Source: Sinohyriopsis cumingii (lineage: Eukaryota > Mollusca > Bivalvia > Unionida > Unionidae). Taken from it: DNA of 64,000 nt. Of this stretch, positions 55,101 through 59,879 are shown in pieces (the first letter of the stretch is position 1; each line of letters opens with the position of its first letter). The position numbers and the translations under genes are program-made. The stretch is taken from assembly GCA_028554795.2 (NCBI GenBank), contig CM068835.1:30506311-30570310 (forward strand). Reading direction: 5' to 3'. The notes below the pieces were generated by a model. That model did not search any database. It saw only the letters and a program-made list of their open reading frames with translations, and had not been told where the DNA came from.

Positions 55101-55386
55101 TTAGTTTGTGTTTGTAATTAGTGCCATCCCACCTGCATCCCTACTCTTGTTCATGAGAAGTAGGACTATCTTACCTGCAACCCTTGCTCTTGTTGACATT
55201 AAGTAGTCTATGCTGACCATTTCATTGACATGTACTTTAAAAGAAAGCAAATTTATATTACAGGTATCATGCATGGTTTAATATGTTCTTATCCTTATGT
55301 TTCAGATTGATGAGGGTTGGTGGCGGGGAGAGTGTAGAGGAAAAGTGGGACTGTTTCCTGCTAATTATGTGGAAATTGTTCAGTAG
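10721..55386 (+). CDS. CTTN: cortactin (partial gene; 12 coding exons in window)
   Basis: Cortactin binds F-actin through tandem 37-residue repeats and recruits Arp2/3 through an N-terminal acidic region and SH3 partners through its C terminus, acting in the cell cortex and at endocytic sites. Coding exons: 10721-10775, 16097-16207, 23604-23714, 25895-26005, 27094-27204, 27784-27950, 30402-30468, 31517-31668, 40044-40184, 43569-43788, 47393-47448, 55306-55386. They total 1,383 nt (460 residues plus stop), keep frame throughout and have GT/AG borders. Order: repeat tail, five full repeats, partial repeat, helical charged region, proline/tyrosine-rich region, SH3. The N terminus is not in the window, or was not recognised in its first 10.7 kb. 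HS1/HCLS1 is the vertebrate paralogue; the repeat number fits cortactin. No disrupted exon was seen. Confidence 0.96.
11350..11990 (+). pseudogene. DIRS-like tyrosine recombinase remnant 1
   Basis: Translated with several stops and frame changes, the region reads like the C-terminal half of a DIRS-type tyrosine recombinase: [12 protein letters not shown], then a segment resembling the catalytic end, [13 protein letters not shown] (from 11,822) followed by [11 protein letters not shown]. The H-x-x-R spacing matches the recombinase box, and the normal continuation (W-x-S, F..FYL) is recognisable only as a decayed frame. It lies in a cortactin intron. Inactive. Other tyrosine-recombinase elements (Ngaro, PAT) are alternatives. 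Confidence 0.65.
12440..12560 (-). repeat. inverted copy of DIRS-like terminal motif
   Basis: aggagggctggatttgtaag and flanking bases match the reverse complement of the motif at 19,219 (ataaatccagcccttctaaa) and, less well, at 16,548. It lies directly downstream of recombinase remnant 1, where an inverted terminal repeat would be expected. Confidence 0.5.
12561..15360. other. cortactin intron, nothing recognised
   Basis: AT-rich, without a clear repeat array or coding exon. I looked for a further 111-nt repeat exon (GFGGK pattern between an ag acceptor and gt donor) and found none. Confidence 0.45.
15365..15560 (+). repeat. possible tRNA-derived SINE remnant
   Basis: gtggatagtgtgttgggctc, then an A/B-box-like spacing and cttgggacaaggcatttta, resembling the remnant at 2,310. 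Strongly decayed. Confidence 0.35.
16097..16207 (+). CDS. CTTN: cortactin exon b: actin-binding repeat
   Basis: A 111-nt, phase 1-1 exon encoding one full repeat beginning [13 protein letters not shown] and containing [13 protein letters not shown]. The acceptor is ttggtttcag and the donor GTTGGT, a weaker donor than its neighbours. It shares the unusual KDHMDK with exon e. Confidence 0.95.
16548..17715 (+). repeat. interspersed repeat, copy A (DIRS-associated terminal sequence)
   Basis: Begins with ggatataagcctgctacctc and ctactaaaagatgaaaaa, and passes through aataatttatttccctag-like sequence (16,858-16,878). The same order of blocks recurs in copy B (19,219-21,050). The first ~130 bp also occur inverted at 23,108-23,270 and decayed at 47,735. 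Non-coding. The blocks are diverged, so the edges are approximate. Confidence 0.6.
18240..18560 (+). repeat. ~73-bp degenerate tandem repeat
   Basis: Four to five loose copies of a unit around ttgatgatagatctgtctgt and ctctatctacaattacagag. A similar single unit (atctgtctacagttgccaat) occurs at 60,460, inside another DIRS remnant, suggesting that the unit belongs to that element family. Confidence 0.55.
18565..19080 (+). other. possible degenerate retroelement (gag-like) segment
   Basis: Overlapping broken open frames on both strands have higher GC than the flanks. No definite domain is visible. Assigned to the DIRS-like set only by position between terminal-repeat copies A and B and by the shared ~73-bp unit. 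Confidence 0.3.
19219..21050 (+). repeat. interspersed repeat, copy B (DIRS-associated), with SINE insertion
   Basis: gagcctgtcacctcataaat and ccagcccttctaaaacacaa correspond to the start of copy A. aataatttatttccctagaa (20,169) and the ttttgttgaatcacaataat block correspond to 16,858 and 17,075. Copy B is split by a SINE at about 19,590-19,908. Confidence 0.6.
19590..19908 (+). repeat. SINE family A copy
   Basis: A decayed tRNA head (attacgttagaatgtccgcc, B-box gggttcaatcccc) is followed by the conserved body: gagtcataccaaagacttac, gtcggcctggtgtcaggata, gggacatcatgctacatgtc, and the end ttaaagctacgttaaa. Same family as 21,091, 22,594, 26,214 and 52,317. Confidence 0.93.
21091..21404 (-). repeat. 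SINE family A copy, reverse, with 14-bp target duplication
   Basis: A full-length reverse copy running from the gtgtgtgtttt 3' tail to the tRNA head (ctctaaccactaagccacc). It is flanked by a perfect 14-bp direct repeat TCTCTGCAGATTGT at 21,077-21,090 and 21,405-21,418, the expected LINE-mediated target site duplication. Confidence 0.95.
21790..22440 (+). pseudogene. DIRS-like tyrosine recombinase remnant 2 (N-terminal part)
   Basis: Broken frames give [15 protein letters not shown], then [15 protein letters not shown] and [18 protein letters not shown]. This order resembles the core-binding half of DIRS recombinases (LADFLxxL..., YRSAI..., L-x-S-F). Stops and frame shifts interrupt it. An inverted terminal motif follows at 23,108-23,270, as at remnant 1. 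Confidence 0.55.
22594..22916 (+). repeat. SINE family A copy with 10-bp target duplication
   Basis: Full-length copy with a good A-box (gtggcctagtggttagag) and B-box (gggttcaatccc), flanked by TCCACTTGGA at 22,584-22,593 and 22,917-22,926. Confidence 0.95.
23108..23270 (-). repeat. inverted copy of DIRS-associated terminal motif
   Basis: The reverse complement reads gggatattagactattacct, ccctactaaaattcaccatg, agggcaataactcttgccta and tctcctcttgccaccacttt. It aligns block by block with 16,548-16,680 and 19,219-19,345. It lies downstream of recombinase remnant 2. Confidence 0.65.
23604..23714 (+). CDS. CTTN: cortactin exon c: actin-binding repeat
   Basis: A 111-nt, phase 1-1 exon encoding [19 protein letters not shown] and then [18 protein letters not shown]. 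Acceptor cactctag, donor GTAAGG. Canonical cortactin repeat. Confidence 0.96.
23720..25890. other. cortactin intron, nothing recognised
   Basis: AT-rich intron between repeat exons c and d. No array, TE end or splice-bounded coding segment was recognised. Confidence 0.45.
25895..26005 (+). CDS. CTTN: cortactin exon d: actin-binding repeat
   Basis: A 111-nt, phase 1-1 exon encoding [19 protein letters not shown] and [18 protein letters not shown]. Acceptor ttcttctag, donor GTATAA. Its first 19 residues are identical to those of exon c. Confidence 0.96.
26214..26547 (+). repeat. SINE family A copy, decayed
   Basis: Head cactccggtgggctaggggt and B-box gggtttgaacccc, body with an internal deletion (the caggataatgtgactg block is missing), and a long CA-rich tail (acacacatacatgcacacac). 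More diverged than the 22,594 copy. Confidence 0.9.
26548..27090. other. cortactin intron, nothing recognised
   Basis: No repeat or exon seen between the SINE at 26,214 and repeat exon e. Confidence 0.45.
27094..27204 (+). CDS. CTTN: cortactin exon e: actin-binding repeat
   Basis: A 111-nt, phase 1-1 exon encoding [19 protein letters not shown] and [18 protein letters not shown]. Acceptor cttatag, donor GTGGGT. Closest to exon b in its core, suggesting duplication of repeat exons within this lineage. Confidence 0.96.
27784..27950 (+). CDS. CTTN: cortactin exon f: last full repeat plus half repeat
   Basis: A 167-nt exon (phase 1 to phase 0). It holds one divergent full repeat ([19 protein letters not shown], then [17 protein letters not shown]) followed directly by a second repeat start ([18 protein letters not shown]). 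The two units are fused in one exon, unlike the upstream one-repeat exons. Acceptor ttctgctag, donor GTATCT. Confidence 0.95.
28130..28700. repeat. ~47-bp minisatellite
   Basis: About 12 copies of gacagaaagacaaagggacc followed by ccaacccaaatcatgaatta. Decays towards the right end. Confidence 0.92.
28701..29160. other. cortactin intron, nothing recognised
   Basis: A short pyrimidine-rich, moderately GC-rich patch (28,810-28,860) stands out, but no coding or repeat assignment is possible. Confidence 0.4.
29165..29340. repeat. ~62-bp tandem repeat, three copies
   Basis: atggacaagttaaattatat and taggatttagtttacagtag recur three times with a period near 60-62 bp. Confidence 0.8.
29341..30395. 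other. cortactin intron, nothing recognised
   Basis: AT-rich. It ends in a pyrimidine-rich run (tgcctgtttgtctgtctgtc) serving the acceptor of exon g. Confidence 0.45.
30402..30468 (+). CDS. CTTN: cortactin exon g: end of partial repeat / linker
   Basis: 67 nt encoding [20 protein letters not shown] and DS, matching the vertebrate segment that closes the last half repeat (STFEDVTQ...SAYQKT). Acceptor cattacag, donor GTAAAT; phase 0 to phase 1. Confidence 0.93.
30700..30990. repeat. ~45-bp tandem repeat
   Basis: Six copies of tatcaagacttcatattttg followed by tcaaaatggtgctgatttgc. Confidence 0.9.
31517..31668 (+). CDS. CTTN: cortactin exon h: charged helical region
   Basis: 152 nt encoding [20 protein letters not shown], then a Lys/Glu/Arg/Gln-rich run ([20 protein letters not shown]). 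This is the predicted alpha-helical region after the repeats; the vertebrate counterpart reads IRANFENLAK... Acceptor ctttccag, donor GTAAAT; phase 1 to phase 0. Confidence 0.94.
31735..31856. repeat. ~20-bp tandem repeat that received the hAT insertion
   Basis: Copies of gtaaccagatagcagtat with variable linkers. The array is interrupted at 31,857 by the hAT element and resumes at 36,470 (gtaaccagatagcaac). The target duplication GTAACCAG is part of the unit. Confidence 0.8.
31857..31945 (+). repeat. hAT left TIR and subterminal ATCGATAC motifs
   Basis: TAGGGGTGAAACGATACG, then repeated cgtatcgatacgatacac motifs. A diverged copy of this segment lies at 63,350. Confidence 0.9.
32200..33370. 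repeat. duplicated 3' region inside the hAT, with ~57-bp minisatellite
   Basis: The block 32,440-32,660 (gatatcctcatcaacttaaa, cttaagtcacaaactcagtg) recurs at 33,165-33,370; 32,205-32,340 recurs at 32,660-32,795. Between them, 32,800-33,135 holds about six copies of a ~57-bp unit (cctgagatctgttatatcaa, agcacccaactgcagtgt). This explains why the element is long for a hAT. Confidence 0.85.
33398..35908 (-). CDS. hAT transposase (BED zinc finger, two exons)
   Basis: Exon 1 runs from ATG 35,908 to 34,394 (505 codons) and exon 2 from 33,895 to the TGA at 33,398. The 498-bp intron has GTAAGT and TTACAG borders. The product is 670 residues, typical for hAT/ZBED transposases, with no stop or frameshift. 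BED finger at about 20-72 (C46, C49, H65, H70). RNase H-fold core with TTDGW (D199), VTDNAANM (D267), CFAHTIN (C287/H290) and TRWNSSYDM (W351). hAT dimerisation region at about 603-670 with [10 protein letters not shown]. It cuts and pastes the surrounding element by recognising its TIRs. An in-frame GTG upstream is not needed as a start. A domesticated ZBED gene is unlikely, because TIRs and target duplication are intact. Confidence 0.93.
34119..34153. repeat. (TG)n microsatellite in the hAT transposase intron
   Basis: About 17 uninterrupted TG units within the transposase intron. Confidence 0.9.
36370..36469 (-). repeat. hAT right TIR and subterminal motifs
   Basis: gtgtatcgatatgtgtatcg and tgcatcgatgtatcgatg precede ATCGTTTCACCCCTA. 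The repeated atcgat elements mirror the left end. Confidence 0.9.
36540..37580 (+). pseudogene. DIRS-like retroelement remnant: RT fragment
   Basis: The reading frame from 37,322 gives [11 protein letters not shown], a TAA stop at 37,355, then [17 protein letters not shown], the palm entry of DIRS/Ngaro-type reverse transcriptase ([22 protein letters not shown]). Further on, [18 protein letters not shown] (about 37,497-37,550) matches the LPFGLSTAPxxFTxVMD box. Upstream (36,540-36,930) broken frames such as [18 protein letters not shown] could be gag-like, which is weaker. It begins just after the hAT and lies in a cortactin intron. Confidence 0.75.
37740..38770 (+). pseudogene. LINE remnant with RNase H domain
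   Basis: A broken frame reads [20 protein letters not shown], then [20 protein letters not shown], the RNase H domain of I/Jockey-like LINEs (YTDGSK...AELxAIxxAL). It continues in other frames as a LINE 3' end: [38 protein letters not shown] and ECVLAMNSS, where intact elements have LRxGHTxLTHxxLL...PxCxxC. Several frameshifts and stops; dead copy. The exact clade cannot be set by eye. Confidence 0.75.
38771..39270. other. cortactin intron, nothing recognised
   Basis: AT-rich between the LINE remnant and the 36-bp array. Confidence 0.4.
39276..40015. repeat. 36-bp minisatellite, interrupted by a SINE
   Basis: About 13 copies of tttagaatttagtatgatat followed by gttaaagattatc. Two units precede the SINE at 39,321-39,561; the rest follow it up to the acceptor of exon i at 40,043. 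Confidence 0.93.
39321..39561 (-). repeat. SINE family B copy, reverse
   Basis: Runs from a ttgttgttgttgttgtgggg tail to the tRNA-like head (gaccaatctgccactccggg). The flanking agtatgatg at 39,312-39,320 and 39,562-39,570 is both a candidate target duplication and part of the 36-bp unit. Confidence 0.9.
40044..40184 (+). CDS. CTTN: cortactin exon i: helix end and proline-rich region
   Basis: 141 nt, phase 0-0: [12 protein letters not shown], then a Pro/Gln-rich stretch ([20 protein letters not shown]), ending with [10 protein letters not shown]. The YYDTAE motif sits where vertebrate cortactin carries Src-family phosphorylated tyrosines; phosphorylation here is inferred. Acceptor tttgatag, donor GTAGAT. 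Confidence 0.9.
40500..41400. repeat. ~137-bp satellite-like repeat
   Basis: Six to seven degenerate copies marked by atggccaccatggcagccat, tttgaaaaccatgttgccac and aatgatgctgatctga, at spacings of about 125-140 bp (for example gccaccat at 40,802 and 40,931). Confidence 0.85.
41650..42765. repeat. ~62-bp minisatellite
   Basis: About 18 copies of ttttaattgtatggatatat, ggacagtgttctcattaata and gccagaaactgtctttataa. The right half is more degenerate. Confidence 0.95.
43030..43290. repeat. ~55-bp tandem repeat, four copies
   Basis: ttttgatgctatttgtctat and cagttgtaccacactgt recur, flanked by two copies of gattttccagtgttgagaaa. Confidence 0.85.
43569..43788 (+). CDS. CTTN: cortactin exon j: acidic/tyrosine-rich segment and SH3 start
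   Basis: 220 nt, phase 0 to phase 1. It encodes NIPPPAEE, an internally repeated [10 protein letters not shown] / [10 protein letters not shown] pair, [10 protein letters not shown], then the SH3 start [17 protein letters not shown] is the classical first SH3 motif. Acceptor acctgcag, donor GTAAGT. The doubled NEYEL unit may give two phosphotyrosine docking sites (inference). Confidence 0.95.
43880..44700. other. cortactin intron, nothing recognised
   Basis: No array or exon recognised between exon j and the reverse SINE. Confidence 0.4.
44717..44957 (-). repeat. SINE family B copy, reverse
   Basis: gtttaatgccatattttata, aagctactggcaagctttct and tcttgaacccatgcag match the 39,321 copy in the same order. 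Moderately diverged. Confidence 0.88.
45140..45475. repeat. 42-bp minisatellite
   Basis: Eight copies of tttgacagtttatttatatt followed by gcaagccttataaacact. The 14-codon periodicity gives open frames on both strands that are not genes. Confidence 0.94.
45691..45765 (+). other. possible cryptic or cassette exon in cortactin intron
   Basis: 75 bp bounded by a strong acceptor (tttttttatctcctgtgtag) and a GTGATA donor. Open in one frame, giving [20 protein letters not shown]. If spliced between exons j and k it would create an immediate TAA (T + AA), truncating the SH3 domain. No homology recognised; probably chance, possibly a poison exon. Confidence 0.2.
46367..46601 (+). repeat. SINE family B copy
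   Basis: A decayed head (ggtggcagtgtggtctcttc, B-box gggttcaagtctcgg), then aagtatgtgagaaggcttgc, gctccaccagttatactggc and an A-rich ataacaacaa tail. Confidence 0.88.
46602..47385. other. cortactin intron, nothing recognised
   Basis: T-rich stretch upstream of exon k without recognisable elements. Confidence 0.4.
47393..47448 (+). CDS. CTTN: cortactin exon k: SH3 domain middle
   Basis: 56 nt, phase 1 to phase 0, encoding [18 protein letters not shown], almost identical to the vertebrate cortactin SH3 segment. Acceptor tttttag, donor GTGAGT. Confidence 0.96.
47615..47685 (+). repeat. direct repeat flanking a DIRS remnant, left copy
   Basis: agttctgacatgtcagg, caccatgtattcacttgg and aaaacac recur at 49,025-49,090 in the same order. 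The pair brackets the terminal motif at 47,735 and the RT/RNase H remnant. Confidence 0.8.
47735..47830 (+). repeat. decayed copy of DIRS-associated terminal motif
   Basis: accagctgctacctgtgaat, cccccaaaagatgaaaagtc and gggaaataactcttaaggtt follow the block order of the starts of copies A and B. It lies about 0.5 kb before an RT/RNase H remnant, in direct orientation. Confidence 0.55.
48340..48830 (+). pseudogene. DIRS-like RT/RNase H remnant
   Basis: From 48,455 one frame reads [20 protein letters not shown] and YLS before a TAA, an unmistakable DIRS-type RT palm entry. The preceding WEVAVVQT fits the usual upstream region. About 150 bp later another frame reads [16 protein letters not shown], matching the RNase H motif SDNxxVVAYINK. 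The RT core between them is missing, so this is an internally deleted copy. Confidence 0.8.
49025..49090 (+). repeat. direct repeat flanking a DIRS remnant, right copy
   Basis: Matches 47,615-47,685 over about 66 bp with few differences (agttctgacatgtcagg, caccatgcattcacttgg). Confidence 0.8.
49095..49640. other. cortactin intron, nothing recognised
   Basis: No element recognised between the direct repeat and the 37-bp array. Confidence 0.4.
49645..50325. repeat. ~37-bp minisatellite (ttaatgattgaaaacagtt)
   Basis: About 17 copies of aggttaatgattgaaaacag followed by ttcccattttttactcc. Some copies have an extra tccattattgaaaacagttc insert, making a higher-order pattern. Confidence 0.94.
50739..50992. 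repeat. 30-bp minisatellite
   Basis: Eight to nine near-identical copies of aaatagaatagccataaaca followed by ctgtatacta, among the most homogeneous arrays here. Reads as [10 protein letters not shown] in the - frame. Confidence 0.96.
51000..51500. repeat. ~125-bp satellite-like repeat, four copies
   Basis: Successive blocks share gatggcttgcacttgagg / tggacggctcacacttta and gaagaaaaatggtttct(g), with gaccaaa and gtcaaaggnnagggt spacers. Diverged, unit about 120-130 bp. Confidence 0.75.
51535..51670 (-). repeat. possible tRNA-derived SINE remnant, reverse
   Basis: aaggtaaatgccttgccc, then attcaaatccagcatctaat in the inverted B-box position. Resembles the remnants at 2,310 and 15,365 on the other strand. 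Confidence 0.4.
51770..52304. repeat. 43-bp minisatellite, left part
   Basis: About 12 copies of ctctactagtacctagatag followed by acaactattacacagacagc. Interrupted by a SINE at 52,317 and continued at 52,635. Confidence 0.95.
52317..52634 (+). repeat. SINE family A, best-preserved copy, inside a minisatellite
   Basis: 318 bp. tRNA head with A-box ggtggcctagtggttagagc and B-box gggttcgatcccc, a CpG-containing head (gcgtccgcatcggatgcggg), the conserved body and a cacacaca tail. TCTGCTAGTACC flanks it at 52,305-52,316 and 52,635-52,646. The unusual G in that word, compared with the array consensus, argues for a true target duplication. Possibly of the V-SINE type reported from molluscs; not verified. 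Confidence 0.96.
52635..52800. repeat. 43-bp minisatellite, right part
   Basis: Three to four decayed copies of the unit of 51,770-52,304, continuing after the SINE. Confidence 0.9.
52801..53785. other. cortactin intron, nothing recognised
   Basis: No repeat array or coding segment recognised. Confidence 0.4.
53790..55185. repeat. 59-bp minisatellite next to last exon
   Basis: About 23 copies of gacatggattagtttgtgtt, tgtaatgagtgccatcccac and ctgcatccctactcttgtt. The inner 15 or so are nearly identical, the outer ones degenerate, as expected for an array growing from the middle. It ends about 120 bp before the acceptor of the last cortactin exon. Confidence 0.97.
55306..55386 (+). CDS. CTTN: cortactin exon l: SH3 domain end and stop
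   Basis: 81 nt encoding [20 protein letters not shown] and YVEIVQ, then TAG (55384-55386). The WW pair, P and NYV complete the SH3 ligand groove. Acceptor atgtttcag. The acceptor lies only about 120 bp after a 1.4-kb 59-bp minisatellite. Confidence 0.97.
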   Translation: MDEGWWRGECRGKVGLFPANYVEIVQ

Positions 55387-55675
55387 TAGGTCATACACTG
55401 GTCAACAATGAAACCATTAGACAGATATTATTATTGGCTTATACAGTTCATTCATTACAGCCAATTACCCAAATGAACATTATCATCTTTGTTCGAAACA
55501 TTTTGATGTCATTATCACAAGGAGATTTGCAAATTGTTTTAATACAATTAAGTGTCACATGTAACAGTTCTTTTTATATAGGCAAGTTTTGTATTACTTT
55601 ATCGTTATTGATAATGAGTAAATTACATCTTATTCATTGGTGAACATTGATTATATCTATACAAGTAAATGAACT

Positions 55676-55681
55676 AATAAA
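55676..55681 (+). terminator. possible proximal polyadenylation signal AATAAA
   Basis: AATAAA 290 bp after the stop codon. No strong GT/T-rich element follows, so use is uncertain. Confidence 0.3.
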
Positions 55682-58600
55682 ATATTGCTTCCAAGTTGTT
55701 CAAAGGTAAAAATAACTTGCTCCAAAATCTTACTGAAATTTGTTAATGTTGTGAAAAAAGAGACAGTACATTGTCAGATACATTGCAATATGTGCTAATC
55801 AAATGTTATTCAATAACAGGTTATTACAAGATTGTTTATTCCCAAGTTATGATTAATATTACTTGCATCATTTATATTATAAAGGAATATTGAAATTCAT
55901 CATTATGAAAAAAAATAATGTTTCAACAGCAGTGATAACAACTGTATCAGCAGTGTTGTGATATCACCTCTGGAACTACTTTTCTTTTGCTATGTAGAAA
56001 ATATATCTACCCAATGATAATATATAATCTTCATAGTTAACTCATTTTCCTTTCTATCATTCTATGGTGACTGGAGATCATAACACTCTTGAACATGAGT
56101 CAAGGATTGTGTTTCCACTATTAGCCAGTCAGAAATGAGCATTCAAGAGTAATGTCATTACTGATTGGTTGAAAAGAAATTGCAAGCATAGACTTCAGCT
56201 TAGAAATTATATGATATCCAGGAACCTCCTTAATAAAACAGTACTCCAAATCTTACTTGAAAATATTCTGACCAATCAGAAGGCTGCAATTGTCAATCTA
56301 GAACAGTATTACCAAGTCTAGAAAACAAAAATTACTCATTTCATTTTTTGATTAAAAAAATGATAAACTATAATTTGTTAAACAAAAACGATTATTAGAA
56401 GCATTAAATGTTGTAGAAAAATGCGTACAAAGTTGTCCTAAATTTTAAAATTTCATTTTTTTATTATTGATGTATTAATAATTGGCTTACTCTTTAAAAG
56501 TGTTTACCCACCACATTGGCTCAGACAGTTGGGGGAAAGTTTATGCAAACCGTTATTTTCTACCTTGCAATATATAATATGAAAGAAAACTAGCAGCTTT
56601 GCCATTGATGACAATGCAGTATTTCCATATTTTCTTATATCTGCTAAAAAATATATAGATGTGTCTATGTACATACACTTCCTAGCTTTCCCATGAAAAT
56701 TATGATCATATGTTAAACAAAACTAAAATGTACAAAAAGCTGGACTTTGAATTCTTTGATTTGGATGACATTTACTGTTTGTAGAAGACTTTTAAAAGTT
56801 GCCTTTTATATATTTAACAAATGGATATGCTAGTTTTGTTTCTTAGTATTTATCACAAAATGAAAAGTCAAGACTTTTTTACTTAAATAAATTTACTGGA
56901 TATTGAACAGTAAATAGTAATTCTTTTTTACACTTGTACAATATATACTCATATGCTTGAATCCACAAAGATGTACATGACATTCTTTGAATTTGACAAC
57001 TGTGCATATTAATAATGTATACATTTGTATTTGATATAGAGTATATTTAAATCATTCCAGATTGAGTAAAAAAAAAAGTGCTTTATTTTTCTATCAAATG
57101 ATCAGCAGAGAATCATTTACATAATATGTATTTACATAAGTATTGGTATTTTATACAATAACAAAGGTAATTTGCACATATTATTAGCTACTGTAGGATT
57201 GCTGTACAGTAGAGAAATTGCATTTGTACACTATCCTGTAGAATCTGATATTTTATGTCTGTTTTTGGCCTCTTATAAAATAATTCATGTATTACTAAAC
57301 ACTTTACTAGAAATTTTGCCAATCTGTCCATTATAAATTTGTGCCATGTATTTTGAAAACATTTTTAGCTTTTAAGTCAACTGAGGCTCAAAACAATGAA
57401 TTATATTCTGATATTAGAAGTGCATCTTCATCATTGAAATGTAGCAGCCATCAAGAGGAATATAAACTTAAGAAAACAAAAGTTACATCAAAAAGTCCTA
57501 TTCTAAATCTGTTGTGAACAGAAAGACACGTTTTTAACTCTTTGTTCTCAAGTTTGATTTTTATGTACAACAGTGACTTGCAACATCTAACATTGAATAT
57601 TCCTGGTGCATAAACATGATATCATGTGACACCTTTTAGATAACACTTAGTTCTGCTTCTTTTCAAAGACATGGCTTTTAGATTAATAGTCAGTGACAAC
57701 ATGAAAAAGTGTTTGTTAAATAATCTTCCATTCCTCTTATGTCTGTAATTATGAGTGTTTGGTGATATTTAATATTTTTGTTTTGTTATAAATATTCAGA
57801 TGTTAATGTTATTCGATCTTTTGCATTTACATACATCATCCTTTGACAACATCTTCTCTTAATATACTGAACTACTTTGATTTTTTGAACAGGCGGAGTA
57901 CCAGATTTTCACTTTTCATGTATGGATGTTTTATTGATTTAGTCACATATCGTGCTGGAGAAACAAGCACCTGTCTGACTAATTTGGCCAGTTTCACATT
58001 GTTCATGACTGCACTCAATAAGAAATGGTATTTTTCCCTGGTTATATATCAATTAGAAACTAAGAAATCAAGCACTTCTCATCAAGATGGACATGCTTTA
58101 GTAGATTCACTGTCAGAACCATCTGATAAAAATAACTTGAGAGTCTCTGAAGCAAGTTTGTTTAAAAGTATTGAACAAGCTTTCATCTGCTGTAAAATGA
58201 CACAATTACTCAGTTCTGTAAGCAGAAATTGGTGATATTCTCTATTATTACAGAGACATTTCCCAAAGACCAGTAGTGATTGCTTCTAACTAGACTGGTT
58301 ATTGTACATATCATGGTATCTAGGACATGCAAGTCCACCATTTTGTGTTATTTTGACAGAGATCAAGAGTGTTCACACTATTTTTTCTTTTGAAGCCAGT
58401 GAATAGATGGATGAGGTATGAATGTATTTGAACCAGTGTATTAAATTACATCTGAGTTTTAATTCCTTTAGTTTTCCCCACTTAAAACTATACAACAAAG
58501 AATCCTTTGAACACCACAGTCAGGTGCATAATTGTATTTTTATATTACCTACTTGTTATGCTTGTTCAGATCAGCAATGCAAGTTTGTTCAGATCAACAT

Positions 58601-58822
58601 GGCTAAGATATACAGTAATCTTGTCCATATCAGTTAGATATAAAGCAGCTTGTGTTCTCATGGATAGTTTAAAATATAGAGCTTTTCCCAGTTGCTTCAA
58701 GACAAATTATGTTGGACTTGTTTGACAAATTTTTTACACTATTTGAATATGATGCTCGCCAAATTTTGAAGACTAGTTTTTATATATGTATATTTGATGA
58801 ACTGACATCTATGCTCTGATAC

Positions 58823-58828
58823 AATAAA
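58823..58828 (+). terminator. candidate distal polyadenylation signal AATAAA
   Basis: acaataaatacaaatgac is followed within about 25 bp by a long T-rich tract (tttttactttttttttcttt-like), the usual downstream element. Best candidate for the 3' end of cortactin mRNA. Confidence 0.5.
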
Positions 58829-58849
58829 TACAAATGACTATTTTTACTT

Positions 58850-59470
58850 TTTTTTCTTTTTTTCTTTCACAGTTAACCTTCAACTGCACCCATAATTAAA
58901 GGGAAAATCAGGGCTAAGTTTTAAATGTACTTAATAGAGTTAACTTTATATATTACTTTAAAAATATGTGCACATTTGGGAATACTAATTTTGGAGAAAT
59001 CTGCTTACATTTCTCAGTTTTTTAAACAGGATATTTGACATTTTCTCATAAAGGGTATTACAGTTGTGGCATGGACCATGCACGTCCAGTTATTGCCAAG
59101 TTAGAGCTATCAGGTCTGTTGAACTAAACATGATTGTCATAAGTTTGTGTTTGTGTGTGTGAAAGAGAGAGAAATAGAACATATTTGCGGTTGTTAGTAA
59201 GCAAGTTGCCTGCATTTTCAGTTGCATAATTATTGATAACCAAGACCTACTTAAACTAACAGAAAAAAGCAAATAAAAGAAAAAACTTTGATCCTATTGT
59301 ATATTTTCTCTGCTGAATAAAAATAAGGATGCCATGATGGTTTTCGTTTCAATTAACGACCAGATTTCGATCACATTGGTGACTTGTTCTGCATACCAGT
59401 AGATCGTCCCACTATATGTAAATTCATATGGGCACCAGACAGACTTAACTGTCCATTTCACCATCTCATC
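58850..59470. other. intergenic stretch, nothing recognised
   Basis: AT-rich, with a short GA/TG microsatellite-like patch at 59,148-59,172. Confidence 0.4.
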
Positions 59471-59477
59471 CATCCAG

Positions 59478-59632
59478 CTGGATTTGGAGTCGATCATCCA
59501 GAAGATTTGGATTCAATCATCCAGCTGGATTTGGAGTCGATCATCCAGAAAGATTTGGATTCAATCATCCAGCTGGATTTGGAGTCGATCATCCAGAAAG
59601 ATTTGGATTCAATCATCCAGCTGGATTTAGAG
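59478..59632. repeat. 48-bp tandem repeat, about three copies
   Basis: Copies of atccagctggatttggagtc followed by gatcatccagaaagatttgg, nearly identical. The 16-codon period reads DLESIIQKDLDSIIQL; no start, splice context or family supports a gene. Confidence 0.93.
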
Positions 59633-59879
59633 CTTTGTCCATGCTGCTGAAAATGATTCATGCTGACATGGAGGTGATGTCTTATGAGGACAGTCTTCAC
59701 AGTAAGTAACAGGTCAAGCTCGACCAGCTGGCTTACATGACTCAACAATTTAGTTTATGAGTTTATTTTAAGGGCAGCTGTTGAGTAGATTTGTAAACTC
59801 ATATTTTTTAGTGTCCACAGACACCATCTGTGAGCCAGACCTATATGGCTAAGGCTTCAGTAGACATTGAAGATGTGGA

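Larger units (their letters stand above)
55387..58845 (+). other. probable cortactin 3' UTR
   Basis: Downstream of the TAG the DNA becomes free of minisatellites and recognisable TEs for about 3.4 kb, unlike every intron. It ends at AATAAA followed by a T-rich run, and an earlier AATAAA lies at 55,676. The extent is inferred. A 130-codon open frame inside (57,843-58,235) has no recognisable domain. Confidence 0.55.

Noticed and set aside
59384-59650. 88-codon frame with DLDSIIQLDLESIIQK repeats as a coiled repeat protein
   Set aside because: Explained by a 48-bp tandem repeat of three units; both strands are open.
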